Below are positions 20,517-26,033 of a stretch of DNA of 37,853 nucleotides, one piece after another. Where the stretch lies: IMG/VR virus record IMGVR_UViG_3300044732_003471, positions 1-37,853 of that record; one strand, 5' to 3'. Both the position numbers and the translations under genes were made by a program. Under the pieces are notes generated by a model. That model ran no database searches. It saw only the letters and a program-made list of their open reading frames with translations, and was not told the DNA's origin. Position 1 is the first letter of the stretch, and each line of letters begins with the position of its first letter. Source of the stretch: a virus.

Positions 20517-20594
20517 TGGTGGACCTGGTGAGAATCGAACTCATCATTTCACAGATTCCTTGCAAAGGATTCCGGCTGCCCACAGCTCAGGCCC
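20517..20594 (-). tRNA. tRNA-Ala (UGC)
   Basis: Acceptor GGGCCTG/CAGGTCC with the G3.U70 alanine identity pair, A73 and encoded CCA. Anticodon arm AATCC-TTTGCAA-GGAAT, giving UGC. The first eight bases also encode the last codons and stop of the HNH gene upstream. Confidence 0.9.
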
Positions 20595-21318
20595 CATATT
20601 TAATATCCCAAATTTGTATTTTTTCTAAAAGTTGTGCTAATGCCAACGAGCATTTTGTATGTTTTGAAACATTATCATTATGGCGCAATAGCATGCAATT
20701 AGCAGGATGCGATATAATCTTTGGATCAATATTGTTTTCGTAACCATATTTTACAGATATCATATGATCACGAGATACACCATTTAGATTATCTCCACGA
20801 TTTTTTGGAAGATACCATCCATATTTTTCTACAAGAGAAAAATCAAATTCAAGTGGATATTTTTTTAACGAAAAATTAAAAGCACATTCATTTCTATATC
20901 TTTTATAGTCATCCCAATTTCTTTTTCTATATTCTAAAATACATTTTTTGGAGCAATATTTTTTGCGTTTACCAGAAAATGATGTATTACAACACAGACA
21001 AGTATTGGTATTGTCTTTTAATAATTTTGCTCTAACCTTTGTTTTAAAATCTTCTGATCGTGGCCCACGAGCATTTGCACAACTTCTAGAACAAAATAAA
21101 TTCGGCGGAGGTGTTTGACCTTCTTTATATTTAACAGAAAATGTGTTGTTGCATTTTTTACAATTTCTTTCCAATGATAATATATTAGTTGAGGCTACTC
21201 GTTTTTTCCAATTATTTCTATCTGGATTTTTTTCACACCACCTAATATGATTAGCAAAAAGAGAAGTACTTAATGAAAATGACTCGTTGCAGTGTTTACA
21301 TGTTTTCAAACCATCCAT
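20587..21318 (-). CDS. HNH homing endonuclease, stop codon inside tRNA-Ala
   Basis: 243 residues. Several zinc-binding CxxC modules: CKHCNESF (7-14), CKKCNNTF, CSRSCANA, CLCCNTSFSGKRKKYCSKKC. An HNH-like end follows: GVSRDHMISVKYGYENNID ... SHPANCMLLRHNDNVSK. This matches phage homing endonucleases that read flanking DNA with zinc fingers. It is AT-rich versus the tRNAs. It has an exact late promoter at 21324-21331, and its TGA stop lies in GGGCCTGA, the 5' end of tRNA-Ala. Confidence 0.82.
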   Translation of the reverse strand: MDGLKTCKHCNESFSLSTSLFANHIRWCEKNPDRNNWKKRVASTNILSLERNCKKCNNTFSVKYKEGQTPPPNLFCSRSCANARGPRSEDFKTKVRAKLLKDNTNTCLCCNTSFSGKRKKYCSKKCILEYRKRNWDDYKRYRNECAFNFSLKKYPLEFDFSLVEKYGWYLPKNRGDNLNGVSRDHMISVKYGYENNIDPKIISHPANCMLLRHNDNVSKHTKCSLALAQLLEKIQIWDIKYGA

Positions 21319-21323
21319 AAATC

Positions 21324-21331
21324 TATTTATA
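21324..21331 (-). promoter_or_regulatory. T4-type late promoter of HNH gene
   Basis: TATAAATA on the minus strand, five bases before ATG 21318. Confidence 0.78.
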
Positions 21332-21369
21332 TGGAGTTAGTTAAAATCGAACTATTTACACACTATAAA
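21332..21369 (-). pseudogene. possible tRNA 3'-end remnant
   Basis: TAGTTCGATTTTAACTA on the minus strand resembles a T arm (TTCGATT loop). No other tRNA parts remain. It may mark the insertion point of the HNH gene. Confidence 0.3.
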
Positions 21370-21444
21370 TGGTCGGGTAATTGAGAATCGAACTCAACTA
21401 AACTTGCTCCCAAAGCAAGCGCCTCGCCAGTCGGCCTTTACCCG
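21370..21444 (-). tRNA. tRNA-Pro (UGG)
   Basis: Acceptor CGGGTAA/TTACCCG, A73, encoded CCA. Anticodon arm CTTGC-TTTGGGA-GCAAG, giving UGG. Confidence 0.92.
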
Positions 21445-21451
21445 TAAAATA

Positions 21452-21529
21452 TGGTACACCCAGTTAGACTCGAACTAACGACCCCACAATTATCAATCGT
21501 GTGCTCTAACCAAACTGAGCTATGGATGC
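21452..21529 (-). tRNA. tRNA-Ile (GAU)
   Basis: Acceptor GCATCCA/TGGGTGT, A73, encoded CCA. Anticodon arm CACGA-TTGATAA-TTGTG, giving GAU. Confidence 0.92.
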
Positions 21530-21538
21530 ACTTTAAAC

Positions 21539-21613
21539 TGGAGCCTCCTGTCCGATTCGAACGGACGACCTGCTCATTACAAATGAGCTGCACTACCACT
21601 GTGCTAAGGAGGC
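21539..21613 (-). tRNA. tRNA-Thr (UGU)
   Basis: Acceptor GCCTCCT/AGGAGGC, U73, encoded CCA. Anticodon arm GCTCA-TTTGTAA-TGAGC, giving UGU. Its 5' part is duplicated at 22074-22122. Confidence 0.92.
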
Positions 21614-21620
21614 GTAAAAT

Positions 21621-21701
21621 TGACTCCTGCGACACGGCTCGAACGTGTGACCTAGTGATTACCTACTACTATAGCTTTCGCTACCTTCTCAGTTTGTAGT
21701 T
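21621..21701 (-). pseudogene. 3' exon and intron end of a tRNA-Asn-like gene, truncated
   Basis: Matches the tRNA-Asn gene at 22130 from the intron segment CAAACTGAGAAGG through the exon start TAATCACTAGGT. It then diverges in the T arm and acceptor and ends TCA rather than CCA. The intron core and 5' exon are missing; the gene at 21710 follows directly. It is one half of a duplication. Confidence 0.75.
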
Positions 21702-21709
21702 TATTTATA

Positions 21710-22036
21710 TTAGGCTTTATGAACAAAACCAATTTTCATACCAAGGTATTGAACAACATTACCATCATCACCGAGAAGACGTGCTTCAACTTTCTCATCA
21801 TGAGTTCCGCGAATCACTACATCTGGAAACTCATTGCGAAGAGCATTAAGCTTTTTCATAAATGCTTCAAGGCGTACTTTGTTTTCTTTAGTAGGTAAAG
21901 TTTGTTTAAGTGCTTCGTCTAAATCGATCTCCATGGCGGATTCAAGTGCGCATGTTTGTTGAACAACCAGTGACTTGTTATACGAGTCCTGAGCCATTTT
22001 ACGATATGCATTGGTAATGTTGCTATGTGTATTCAT
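21710..22036 (-). CDS. hypothetical 108-aa protein inserted in tRNA-Thr/Asn duplication
   Basis: Begins MNTHSNITNAYRKMAQDSYN. Helical first half (LDEALKQTLPTKENKVRLEA, MKKLNALRNEF) and beta C-terminal half (DVVIRGTHDEKVEARLLGDD, VVQYLGMKIGFVHKA). An exact late promoter is at 22046-22053. It is flanked by two copies of the tRNA-Thr/Asn segment, one truncated on each side, so it arrived with or caused that duplication. No nuclease motif is visible. Confidence 0.65.
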   Translation of the reverse strand: MNTHSNITNAYRKMAQDSYNKSLVVQQTCALESAMEIDLDEALKQTLPTKENKVRLEAFMKKLNALRNEFPDVVIRGTHDEKVEARLLGDDGNVVQYLGMKIGFVHKA

Positions 22037-22045
22037 ATATTACCT

Positions 22046-22053
22046 TATTTATA
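22046..22053 (-). promoter_or_regulatory. T4-type late promoter
   Basis: TATAAATA on the minus strand, nine bases before ATG 22036. Confidence 0.78.
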
Positions 22054-22073
22054 TAAGAAGAGTTTTAAACTCA

Positions 22074-22122
22074 CGACCTGCTCATTACAAATGAGCTGCA
22101 CTACCACTGTGCTAAGGAGGCG
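22074..22122 (-). pseudogene. truncated tRNA-Thr copy (5' half)
   Basis: Identical to tRNA-Thr (21539-21613) from the acceptor 5' strand through the anticodon arm, but the T arm and 3' acceptor are replaced by unrelated sequence. Confidence 0.82.
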
Positions 22123-22129
22123 TAAAAAT

Positions 22130-22402
22130 TGGCTCCGACTCGTGGGATCGAACCACGGACCTAGTGATTACCTACTACTATAGCTTTCGCTACCCTTTCA
22201 GTTTGTAGTCTGGACTTTCTCATTATCTTCAACATTACTTGTAAGATACCAACCGTCAAGTCTCTACACGTTCCTCTTTCGAGGCTTCGCTCGGGATTGG
22301 CATTTTAAAGCGTTCCCCGAATTTGATTGGTTTTTCATAAAGTATTTCTACTTTAAGCTGCCATTATGACAGTCACCCGCTCTGCCGCTGAGCTAAGTCG
22401 GA
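22130..22402 (-). tRNA. tRNA-Asn (GUU) interrupted by a group I intron
   Basis: The 5' exon is 22369-22402 and the 3' exon 22130-22170. Acceptor TCCGACT/AGTCGGA, G73, encoded CCA. The spliced anticodon arm is GGTGA-CTGTTAA-TCACT, giving GUU. The intron lies between U35 and U36, inside the anticodon. Confidence 0.85.
22171..22368 (-). ncRNA. group I intron in tRNA-Asn
   Basis: 198 nt. P1 pairs exon CTGT with GCAG, with a U.G pair at the splice site. Core strings: AATCCCGAGCGAAGCC, GTGTAGAGACTTGACGG, GAAAGTCCAGA; it ends GTAGTAGG. Related to the other two introns through the 3' third. No internal reading frame. Confidence 0.86.
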
Positions 22403-22410
22403 TTGTAAAA

Positions 22411-22638
22411 TTATTCGTCAAATGAATTTAACCAACGCTTCTCACGTACGCGTTGGGCATGAGTAGACCACATGCGACCGCATGTAAATCCTAGAGCGTG
22501 CATTTCAAAATAGTTTTGAAAGCGTGAATGATCGCGAGTGACTCTAAAGCGACGTTCACCGCTCTTAAGCGGTAGTTTTACTAAAAGGTAAAATTGACCG
22601 ACCTTGATGTATGTTGAGGTGCGAATGACTATTTTCAT
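22411..22638 (-). CDS. hypothetical basic 75-aa protein
   Basis: Begins MKIVIRTSTYIKVGQFYLLV. Strongly basic (KSGERRFRVTRDHSRFQNYF, HAQRVREKRWLNSFDE), with a predicted strand pair followed by a helix. It lies between tRNA-Glu and the intron-bearing tRNA-Asn, with an AATAAATA box (22646-22653) as a weak late promoter. RNA or DNA binding is plausible from charge only. Confidence 0.55.
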   Translation of the reverse strand: MKIVIRTSTYIKVGQFYLLVKLPLKSGERRFRVTRDHSRFQNYFEMHALGFTCGRMWSTHAQRVREKRWLNSFDE

Positions 22639-22652
22639 TGTATATTATTTAT

Positions 22653-22727
22653 TGGTACTCACACGGGGAATCGAACCCCGATTGTACGGATGAAAACCGT
22701 AAGTCCTAACCGTTAGACGATATGAGC
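22653..22727 (-). tRNA. tRNA-Glu (UUC)
   Basis: Acceptor GCTCATA/TGTGAGT, A73, encoded CCA. Anticodon arm TACGG-TTTTCAT-CCGTA, giving UUC. Confidence 0.92.
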
Positions 22728-22739
22728 AGGTGTTGTAGA

Positions 22740-22813
22740 TGGACGCACGTTCCAGTAACGCTCTGGACTAGGCGGTTTTGCAGACCACTGCATGACTTCT
22801 CTGCCAACGTGCG
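22740..22813 (-). tRNA. tRNA-Cys (GCA) with unusual T loop
   Basis: Acceptor CGCACGT/ACGTGCG, U73 (the tRNA-Cys identity base) and encoded CCA. Anticodon arm GTGGT-CTGCAAA-ACCGC, giving GCA. T arm TCCAG-AGCGTTA-CTGGA: the T loop lacks TTC and carries A54/T58 as in tRNA-Tyr here. Confidence 0.8.
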
Positions 22814-22817
22814 AAAG

Positions 22818-22913
22818 TGGTACTAGAGGTGGGACTCGAACCCACACACGGCTCGATGACCGATTCTACCCCCTTATAAAGAAGGACCTTTAACCAATTC
22901 AGGACACTCTAGC
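22818..22913 (-). tRNA. class II tRNA with anticodon UAU (or UUA)
   Basis: Acceptor GCTAGAG/CTCTAGT, A73, encoded CCA; D loop GAATTGGTTAA as in Leu/Ser tRNAs; long variable arm; T loop TTCGAGT. The anticodon arm folds best as CCTTC-TTTATAA-GGGGG (anticodon UAU). Shifted by one as TCCTT-CTTTATA-AGGGG it would be UUA, an ochre suppressor. Neither fits the usual class II families. Confidence 0.7.
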
Positions 22914-23146
22914 ATTAGAAAAAAATTTATCGGTTAATCATATTGGCATGTTGATGAGGAGCGCAACGCGCTGCAACTACAATCGACTATGACTTTTTTA
23001 TAGGGACCGAAAACTCCTATATACAAACCTTTGACATCGCATCACTGAGTGATCCAAGCCGTACAACCACGGACGTTCTCAACTTTCATTAGCAGTTGAT
23101 GGTGCGTTCAGTTATGAAACCTTTGTTTCTCTTTGCTTACAGAGAC
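22914..23146 (-). other. structured leader of the tRNA transcript
   Basis: No gene fits. On the minus strand: CCGT-GGTTGT-ACGG, ATCACT-C-AGTGAT and AGCGC-GTT-GCGCT hairpins, the last inside a GTTG/CAAC stem. It lies between the promoter at 23147 and the first tRNA. Confidence 0.4.
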
Positions 23147-23175
23147 ATTATACACTAAACTCTCTCACATGTAAA
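23147..23175 (-). promoter_or_regulatory. strong promoter of the tRNA array
   Basis: -35 TTTACA (23170-23175), 17-bp spacer, -10 TATAAT (23147-23152) on the minus strand. The leader has CTGTAAGCAAAGAG, a relative of the cassette leader. Confidence 0.86.
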
Positions 23176-23198
23176 CATCTTTTTTATCTATAGGTGAT

Positions 23199-23795
23199 TT
23201 ATTTATATTGTAAAAAGTCTTTCCATTCATCGCGAATCGCTACACGTTCAGAGAGCGCGCTAAACTCGATGTCTTTTAGCATCTTAGGTTTTACCTCTGA
23301 GCCATGAATGTTGAAATATGGAAACTTGTTTGATTTTTTGGTATTGCACTTTTTGCAAGACAGGACAATATTGTCGTCACTATTTCCACCACCGCGACTG
23401 CGCGGAACTAGATGATCACGAGTCGCTGAAGTGTATGGAATCTTACGCAGACAATATTGGCACTCACCTCCATAGATGTAGTAGAGTTGCCGAAGGTTGA
23501 TCGCGCGCGGTTGCTTTTTTCCATGCTTGTAGTGACCAAAATAGCCTGGCACTACCACGATTGTAGGAATTGCCCATAGCGTGTCGACACTACGAAGCGC
23601 AGGATTTTCTGGGGCGAGGTGATCATCGTTAGCGATCCAACTGCTCCAGTCACGTATGTTTCCATACTGGTCATAGGCTTTTACACCTCCAACTATCATG
23701 TTTCTAATTGCAGATCGAGCAGAAAAGAAACCGCATGGTTGGAATCCAGCTGTCAACACAAGAGTAGTCTTATGAGACGGAAGTACTGGAATCAT
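23199..23795 (-). CDS. HNH endonuclease
   Basis: 198 residues. The C-terminal half holds a classic HNH zinc site: CQYCLRKIPYTSATRDHLVP (about 113-132) then RSRGGGNSDDNIVLSCKKCN with KKSNK. The N-terminal 100 residues (WSSWIANDDHLAPENPAL, TIVVVPGYFGHYKHGKKQPR) form a distinct domain also seen ahead of HNH modules in phages. Its start overlaps the stop of the gene at 23792 (ATGA). It may be a homing enzyme or a packaging/recombination nuclease. Confidence 0.8.
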   Translation of the reverse strand: MIPVLPSHKTTLVLTAGFQPCGFFSARSAIRNMIVGGVKAYDQYGNIRDWSSWIANDDHLAPENPALRSVDTLWAIPTIVVVPGYFGHYKHGKKQPRAINLRQLYYIYGGECQYCLRKIPYTSATRDHLVPRSRGGGNSDDNIVLSCKKCNTKKSNKFPYFNIHGSEVKPKMLKDIEFSALSERVAIRDEWKDFLQYK

Positions 23796-24124
23796 GAACA
23801 GACGAGAGTATAGCCACCAAACTTAGAGCGCACGACGTTGTTTATATAGACTGCAATGTGTGATGCATCTTCTAAACGAATTCTAGTGTGGCTGCGAAAG
23901 ATTGAGCGGCCGCTAAAAATAGAATATTTGTGACGATTTGGATTATTCTTTCCAAGGCGACCATAGAGATCAACTCGTTTAAATTTTCCAACATAATCGA
24001 AAGACTCCATCTCTTTTACACGTTCTTTCATGTTATGAATCTTTGCTTCATTGCGCAGCTGTTCAATATACTGTTTTCCAGCCTCGTTATTTTTAACCCG
24101 TAGTACTGTTCGTTGTGTGTTCAT
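23792..24124 (-). CDS. hypothetical basic 110-aa protein
   Basis: The start is set at ATG 24124 (MNTQRTVLRVKNNEAGKQYI), removing an unlikely N-terminal extension. N-terminal helix (EAKIHNMKERVKEMESF) and a basic C-terminal domain (VDLYGRLGKNNPNRHKYSIF, TRIRLEDASHIAVYINNVVR). Coupled to the HNH gene by a four-base overlap, so the two may act together. No family recognised. Confidence 0.62.
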   Translation of the reverse strand: MNTQRTVLRVKNNEAGKQYIEQLRNEAKIHNMKERVKEMESFDYVGKFKRVDLYGRLGKNNPNRHKYSIFSGRSIFRSHTRIRLEDASHIAVYINNVVRSKFGGYTLVCS

Positions 24125-24125
24125 A

Positions 24126-24239
24126 TTAGTTAAAGAAAAGATAGATTGCTTTGAACAGAGCGCTGATGAATCCAATCATACAGACTCCAAAAAATAGTGA
24201 TATCAAGATGGCTAGTGGATAAAAATCCGATGGTTTCAT
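24126..24239 (-). CDS. 37-aa membrane mini-protein
   Basis: ATG 24237-24239 to TAA 24126-24128. A hydrophobic helix covers residues 8-35 (PLAILISLFFGVCMIGFISA). It sits in a run of small minus-strand genes with one-base spacing to the next. Function unknown. Confidence 0.5.
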   Translation of the reverse strand: MKPSDFYPLAILISLFFGVCMIGFISALFKAIYLFFN

Positions 24240-24242
24240 GTG

Positions 24243-24320
24243 TTATTGATTTTCGATTGAAACGCTTGCAAGAATCGCAAGCGTTGTATAGATGCAAAAG
24301 AATATGTATACTGGTTCCAT
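24243..24320 (-). CDS. 25-aa membrane mini-protein
   Basis: ATG 24318-24320 to TAA 24243-24245. One hydrophobic helix (VYIFFCIYTTLAILASVSI) with ends MEP and ENQ. It begins one base after the stop of the gene at 24322. Too short to be sure. Confidence 0.4.
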   Translation of the reverse strand: MEPVYIFFCIYTTLAILASVSIENQ

Positions 24321-24321
24321 G

Positions 24322-24516
24322 TTATGCTTCAACGACCGTGATTTGAAATCTTTTGTCACCGATTGTGAGAACTAATCCGCTATTACGAGTGAGCATGCCT
24401 ACTTCGTCGTAGCTGCGAATGCCGATGCTTTCATCTGGATCATCAGAACCATACTCTTCATGATACATGTAAAGTGCTTCAGTGATCATGTCAATTACGT
24501 CGTCTTCAGTGTTCAT
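24322..24516 (-). CDS. hypothetical acidic 64-aa protein
   Basis: Begins MNTEDDVIDMITEALYMYHE; acidic helix followed by a beta hairpin (SGLVLTIGDKRFQITVVEA). Resembles small accessory proteins of phage early regions. No family recognised. Confidence 0.6.
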   Translation of the reverse strand: MNTEDDVIDMITEALYMYHEEYGSDDPDESIGIRSYDEVGMLTRNSGLVLTIGDKRFQITVVEA

Positions 24517-24528
24517 ATATTTGTGTGA

Positions 24529-24675
24529 TTAGCGATTCTTCAAGCGGACGAAGACATCCTTGTTGTCTTCCATGATTTGGCTCAGAGTTTGGAAGCAATA
24601 GTCAAACCAGACTTCTTGAGTGATTTGACCAGCTTGAACCTTGGCAAACATTTCTTTGTATTCGGTGGCATTCAT
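24529..24675 (-). CDS. hypothetical 48-aa protein
   Basis: The start is set at ATG 24675 (MNATEYKEMFAKVQAGQITQ). Predicted two-helix protein (VWFDYCFQTLSQIMEDNKDV). The longer frame crosses a GC-rich stem and is rejected. Preceded by a CA-rich leader without a Shine-Dalgarno sequence. Confidence 0.5.
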   Translation of the reverse strand: MNATEYKEMFAKVQAGQITQEVWFDYCFQTLSQIMEDNKDVFVRLKNR

Positions 24676-24709
24676 GATGTGTTGTTGTGGTTCGGGTTTT
24701 TTTGGGAAA

Positions 24710-24764
24710 TGGCACCGCAGGCTATGGAATTGCACCATGAAACTTTTTAACGCTCTCCCTGCGG
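24710..24764 (-). ncRNA. tRNA-like minihelix remnant
   Basis: CCGCAGG and CCTGCGG form an acceptor-like stem near an encoded CCA. ATGG-TGCAATT-CCAT looks like a T arm, but only about 19 nt remain for the other arms. It may be a collapsed tRNA gene or a terminator-like hairpin. The bases on to 24832 hold nothing else recognisable. Confidence 0.3.
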
Positions 24765-24832
24765 ACAAGAGGCTCGTTCCTTTTATCTCTGATTTCGTTT
24801 GCAACCTCCATCAGTAAATTTGTTTTTGAAAA

Positions 24833-24935
24833 TGGTGTCCCCTGCGAGGAGTCGAACCTCGTCTCCCAGGCTATTGATCGAGCTATTTGCACTTCGCTCA
24901 ACCTTAGTGTCTGGCGGGCCAGTACTTCAGGGGAA
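24833..24935 (-). tRNA. tRNA-like gene, anticodon not assignable
   Basis: A clear T arm (CGAGG-TTCGACT-CCTCG), acceptor TCCCCTG/CAGGGGA and an encoded CCA. The middle 60 nt fold as CCAG/CTGG enclosing TTGAGC/GCTC-TCAA rather than D and anticodon arms. It could be a degenerate or unusual tRNA; Phe and Asp are the identities missing from the array. Confidence 0.4.
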
Positions 24936-24943
24936 AATTGTTT

Positions 24944-25042
24944 TTTGAAAGTGATGAGCAGTTTTTAGAGATGCTCAACTCTCTAGAGCGGTTTAACGAG
25001 TGCCCGAAGCTCAAAGCTTTTTAAGAGATGCTCAGCTCTTGT
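24944..25042 (-). repeat. two direct repeats with AGAG/CTCT arms
   Basis: AGAGCTGAGCATCTCTTAAA and AGAGTTGAGCATCTCTAAAA lie about 50 bp apart on the minus strand. Each can form a short AGAG/CTCT hairpin followed by an A-rich run. No gene occupies this stretch. Confidence 0.5.
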
Positions 25043-25044
25043 GA

Positions 25045-25131
25045 TTACCAACTACCATTCATAGTTTGGATAAAGATGATGAACCAAACCGCGATATTGA
25101 TTCCGATGAAAATTCCTAATGTTTCTTTCAT
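25045..25131 (-). CDS. 28-aa membrane mini-protein under cassette D
   Basis: ATG 25129-25131 to TAA 25045-25047; MKETLGIFIGINIAVWFIIF then IQTMNGSW. A single membrane helix. It is the only frame immediately downstream of early promoter cassette D, with leader CATGTAAGCAACACAACAC, which supports expression. Confidence 0.5.
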   Translation of the reverse strand: MKETLGIFIGINIAVWFIIFIQTMNGSW

Positions 25132-25156
25132 ATTGTGTTGTGTTGCTTACATGGTC

Positions 25157-25205
25157 ATTATACACTAAAATGCAGAGAAAGTACACAACTTTTTTCAAAA
25201 AAGTG
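25157..25205 (-). promoter_or_regulatory. early promoter, cassette copy D, with palindrome
   Basis: -10 TATAAT (25157-25162), 17-bp spacer, -35 TGTACT (25180-25185) on the minus strand; palindrome ACTTTTTTCAAAAAAGT upstream. Nearly identical to copy C. Confidence 0.86.
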
Positions 25206-25289
25206 AAAAAAGGTCCCGAAGTTAGGCCCCGTATAGAGAAATCTAGTGCTTCCAGGTCTAAAAATGCTAAATTTATGATTTTTTATGTA

Positions 25290-25333
25290 AAAAATACCCA
25301 CCAAAGTGTGCATCGTTGAGAGGCATGGTGGGT
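25290..25333 (-). terminator. terminator downstream of clpP
   Basis: ACCCACC/GGTGGGT stem with a 24-base loop, followed on the minus strand by ATTTTTTAC. The rest of 25334-25421 shows nothing recognisable. Confidence 0.6.
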
Positions 25334-25421
25334 CTGCTATATGCAAAAACGTGAGTGTAGTCTTATTTCACATGAATGAGAGTTGCTTTAGCGTCTTTAG
25401 TGGGTTTGTTATATAGTCTAT

Positions 25422-26033
25422 TTATGCCTTTTGCTTCTTCTCTTCGGCGCGTATGCGACTCTGTATCTTTTTGCCGCGCTTTTCCAAACGATCAAGTACC
25501 TGATGTGCGTCCATCCAGATGTCTTTGTCTTCAAGCATCTCTTTAATCTCGCCTTCGGTAAGAAAGTCTGAATACATGTCTTTGAAAAGATTTGCACTCC
25601 AGTTGCGTTCATGAACCATGCCATGATACATCTCGCCACCTTTGCCAGCAGTACCAGCACTATAGTTATGAAATAGGAACATGCTATGATCTGTAATCAT
25701 ATACTCATCGGCCATCAAAAAGATCAGAGTTGCAGCACTCATACATGCCCCTTCAACACTTACCATAATATGGGCTTCAGTTTCAGAGAGTGCCTGCATA
25801 AATTGAATGGTAGTAAACAGATTACCTCCTGGGCAATTGATATGAATCTTTACTACATCGGATGGACGACTATTGCGTATATCATGAAACCATTGTATAT
25901 AGTCACTTGCATCACCAATCTCTTCAGAAAGATAATACTCTTTGACTGCACCATAGTCGCTCGTAAAGCAATCATTTGCACCACCCTTTAGTAGATCCAG
26001 TAAGCCCTTATTTTGTATGTTGTGTTTATGCAT
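25422..26033 (-). CDS. clpP: ClpP-like serine protease
   Basis: A 203-residue ClpP-fold protein; the start is set at ATG 26033, which overlaps the nuclease stop as ATGCATAA (a start 30 bases earlier is possible). Oxyanion motif INCPGGN (65-71), nucleophile Ser99 in EGACMSAATLIF, His122 in MFLFHNYS and a likely Asp171 in DKDIWMDAHQ complete the triad. The basic tail (EKRGKKIQSRIRAEEKKQKA) is unusual for ClpP. Phage ClpP homologs may act in head maturation or host proteolysis; it might also meet substrates tagged by the tmRNA, which is speculative. Confidence 0.82.
   Translation of the reverse strand: MHKHNIQNKGLLDLLKGGANDCFTSDYGAVKEYYLSEEIGDASDYIQWFHDIRNSRPSDVVKIHINCPGGNLFTTIQFMQALSETEAHIMVSVEGACMSAATLIFLMADEYMITDHSMFLFHNYSAGTAGKGGEMYHGMVHERNWSANLFKDMYSDFLTEGEIKEMLEDKDIWMDAHQVLDRLEKRGKKIQSRIRAEEKKQKA

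Noticed and set aside
24944-25042. CRISPR-like repeats
   Set aside because: Only two repeat copies with one spacer and no cas genes; they are short and hairpin-forming, so not a CRISPR array.
25158-25346. Open frame of 62 codons on the minus strand
   Set aside because: It runs through the early promoter cassette D and the clpP terminator and shows low-complexity Phe-rich sequence; it is a chance frame.
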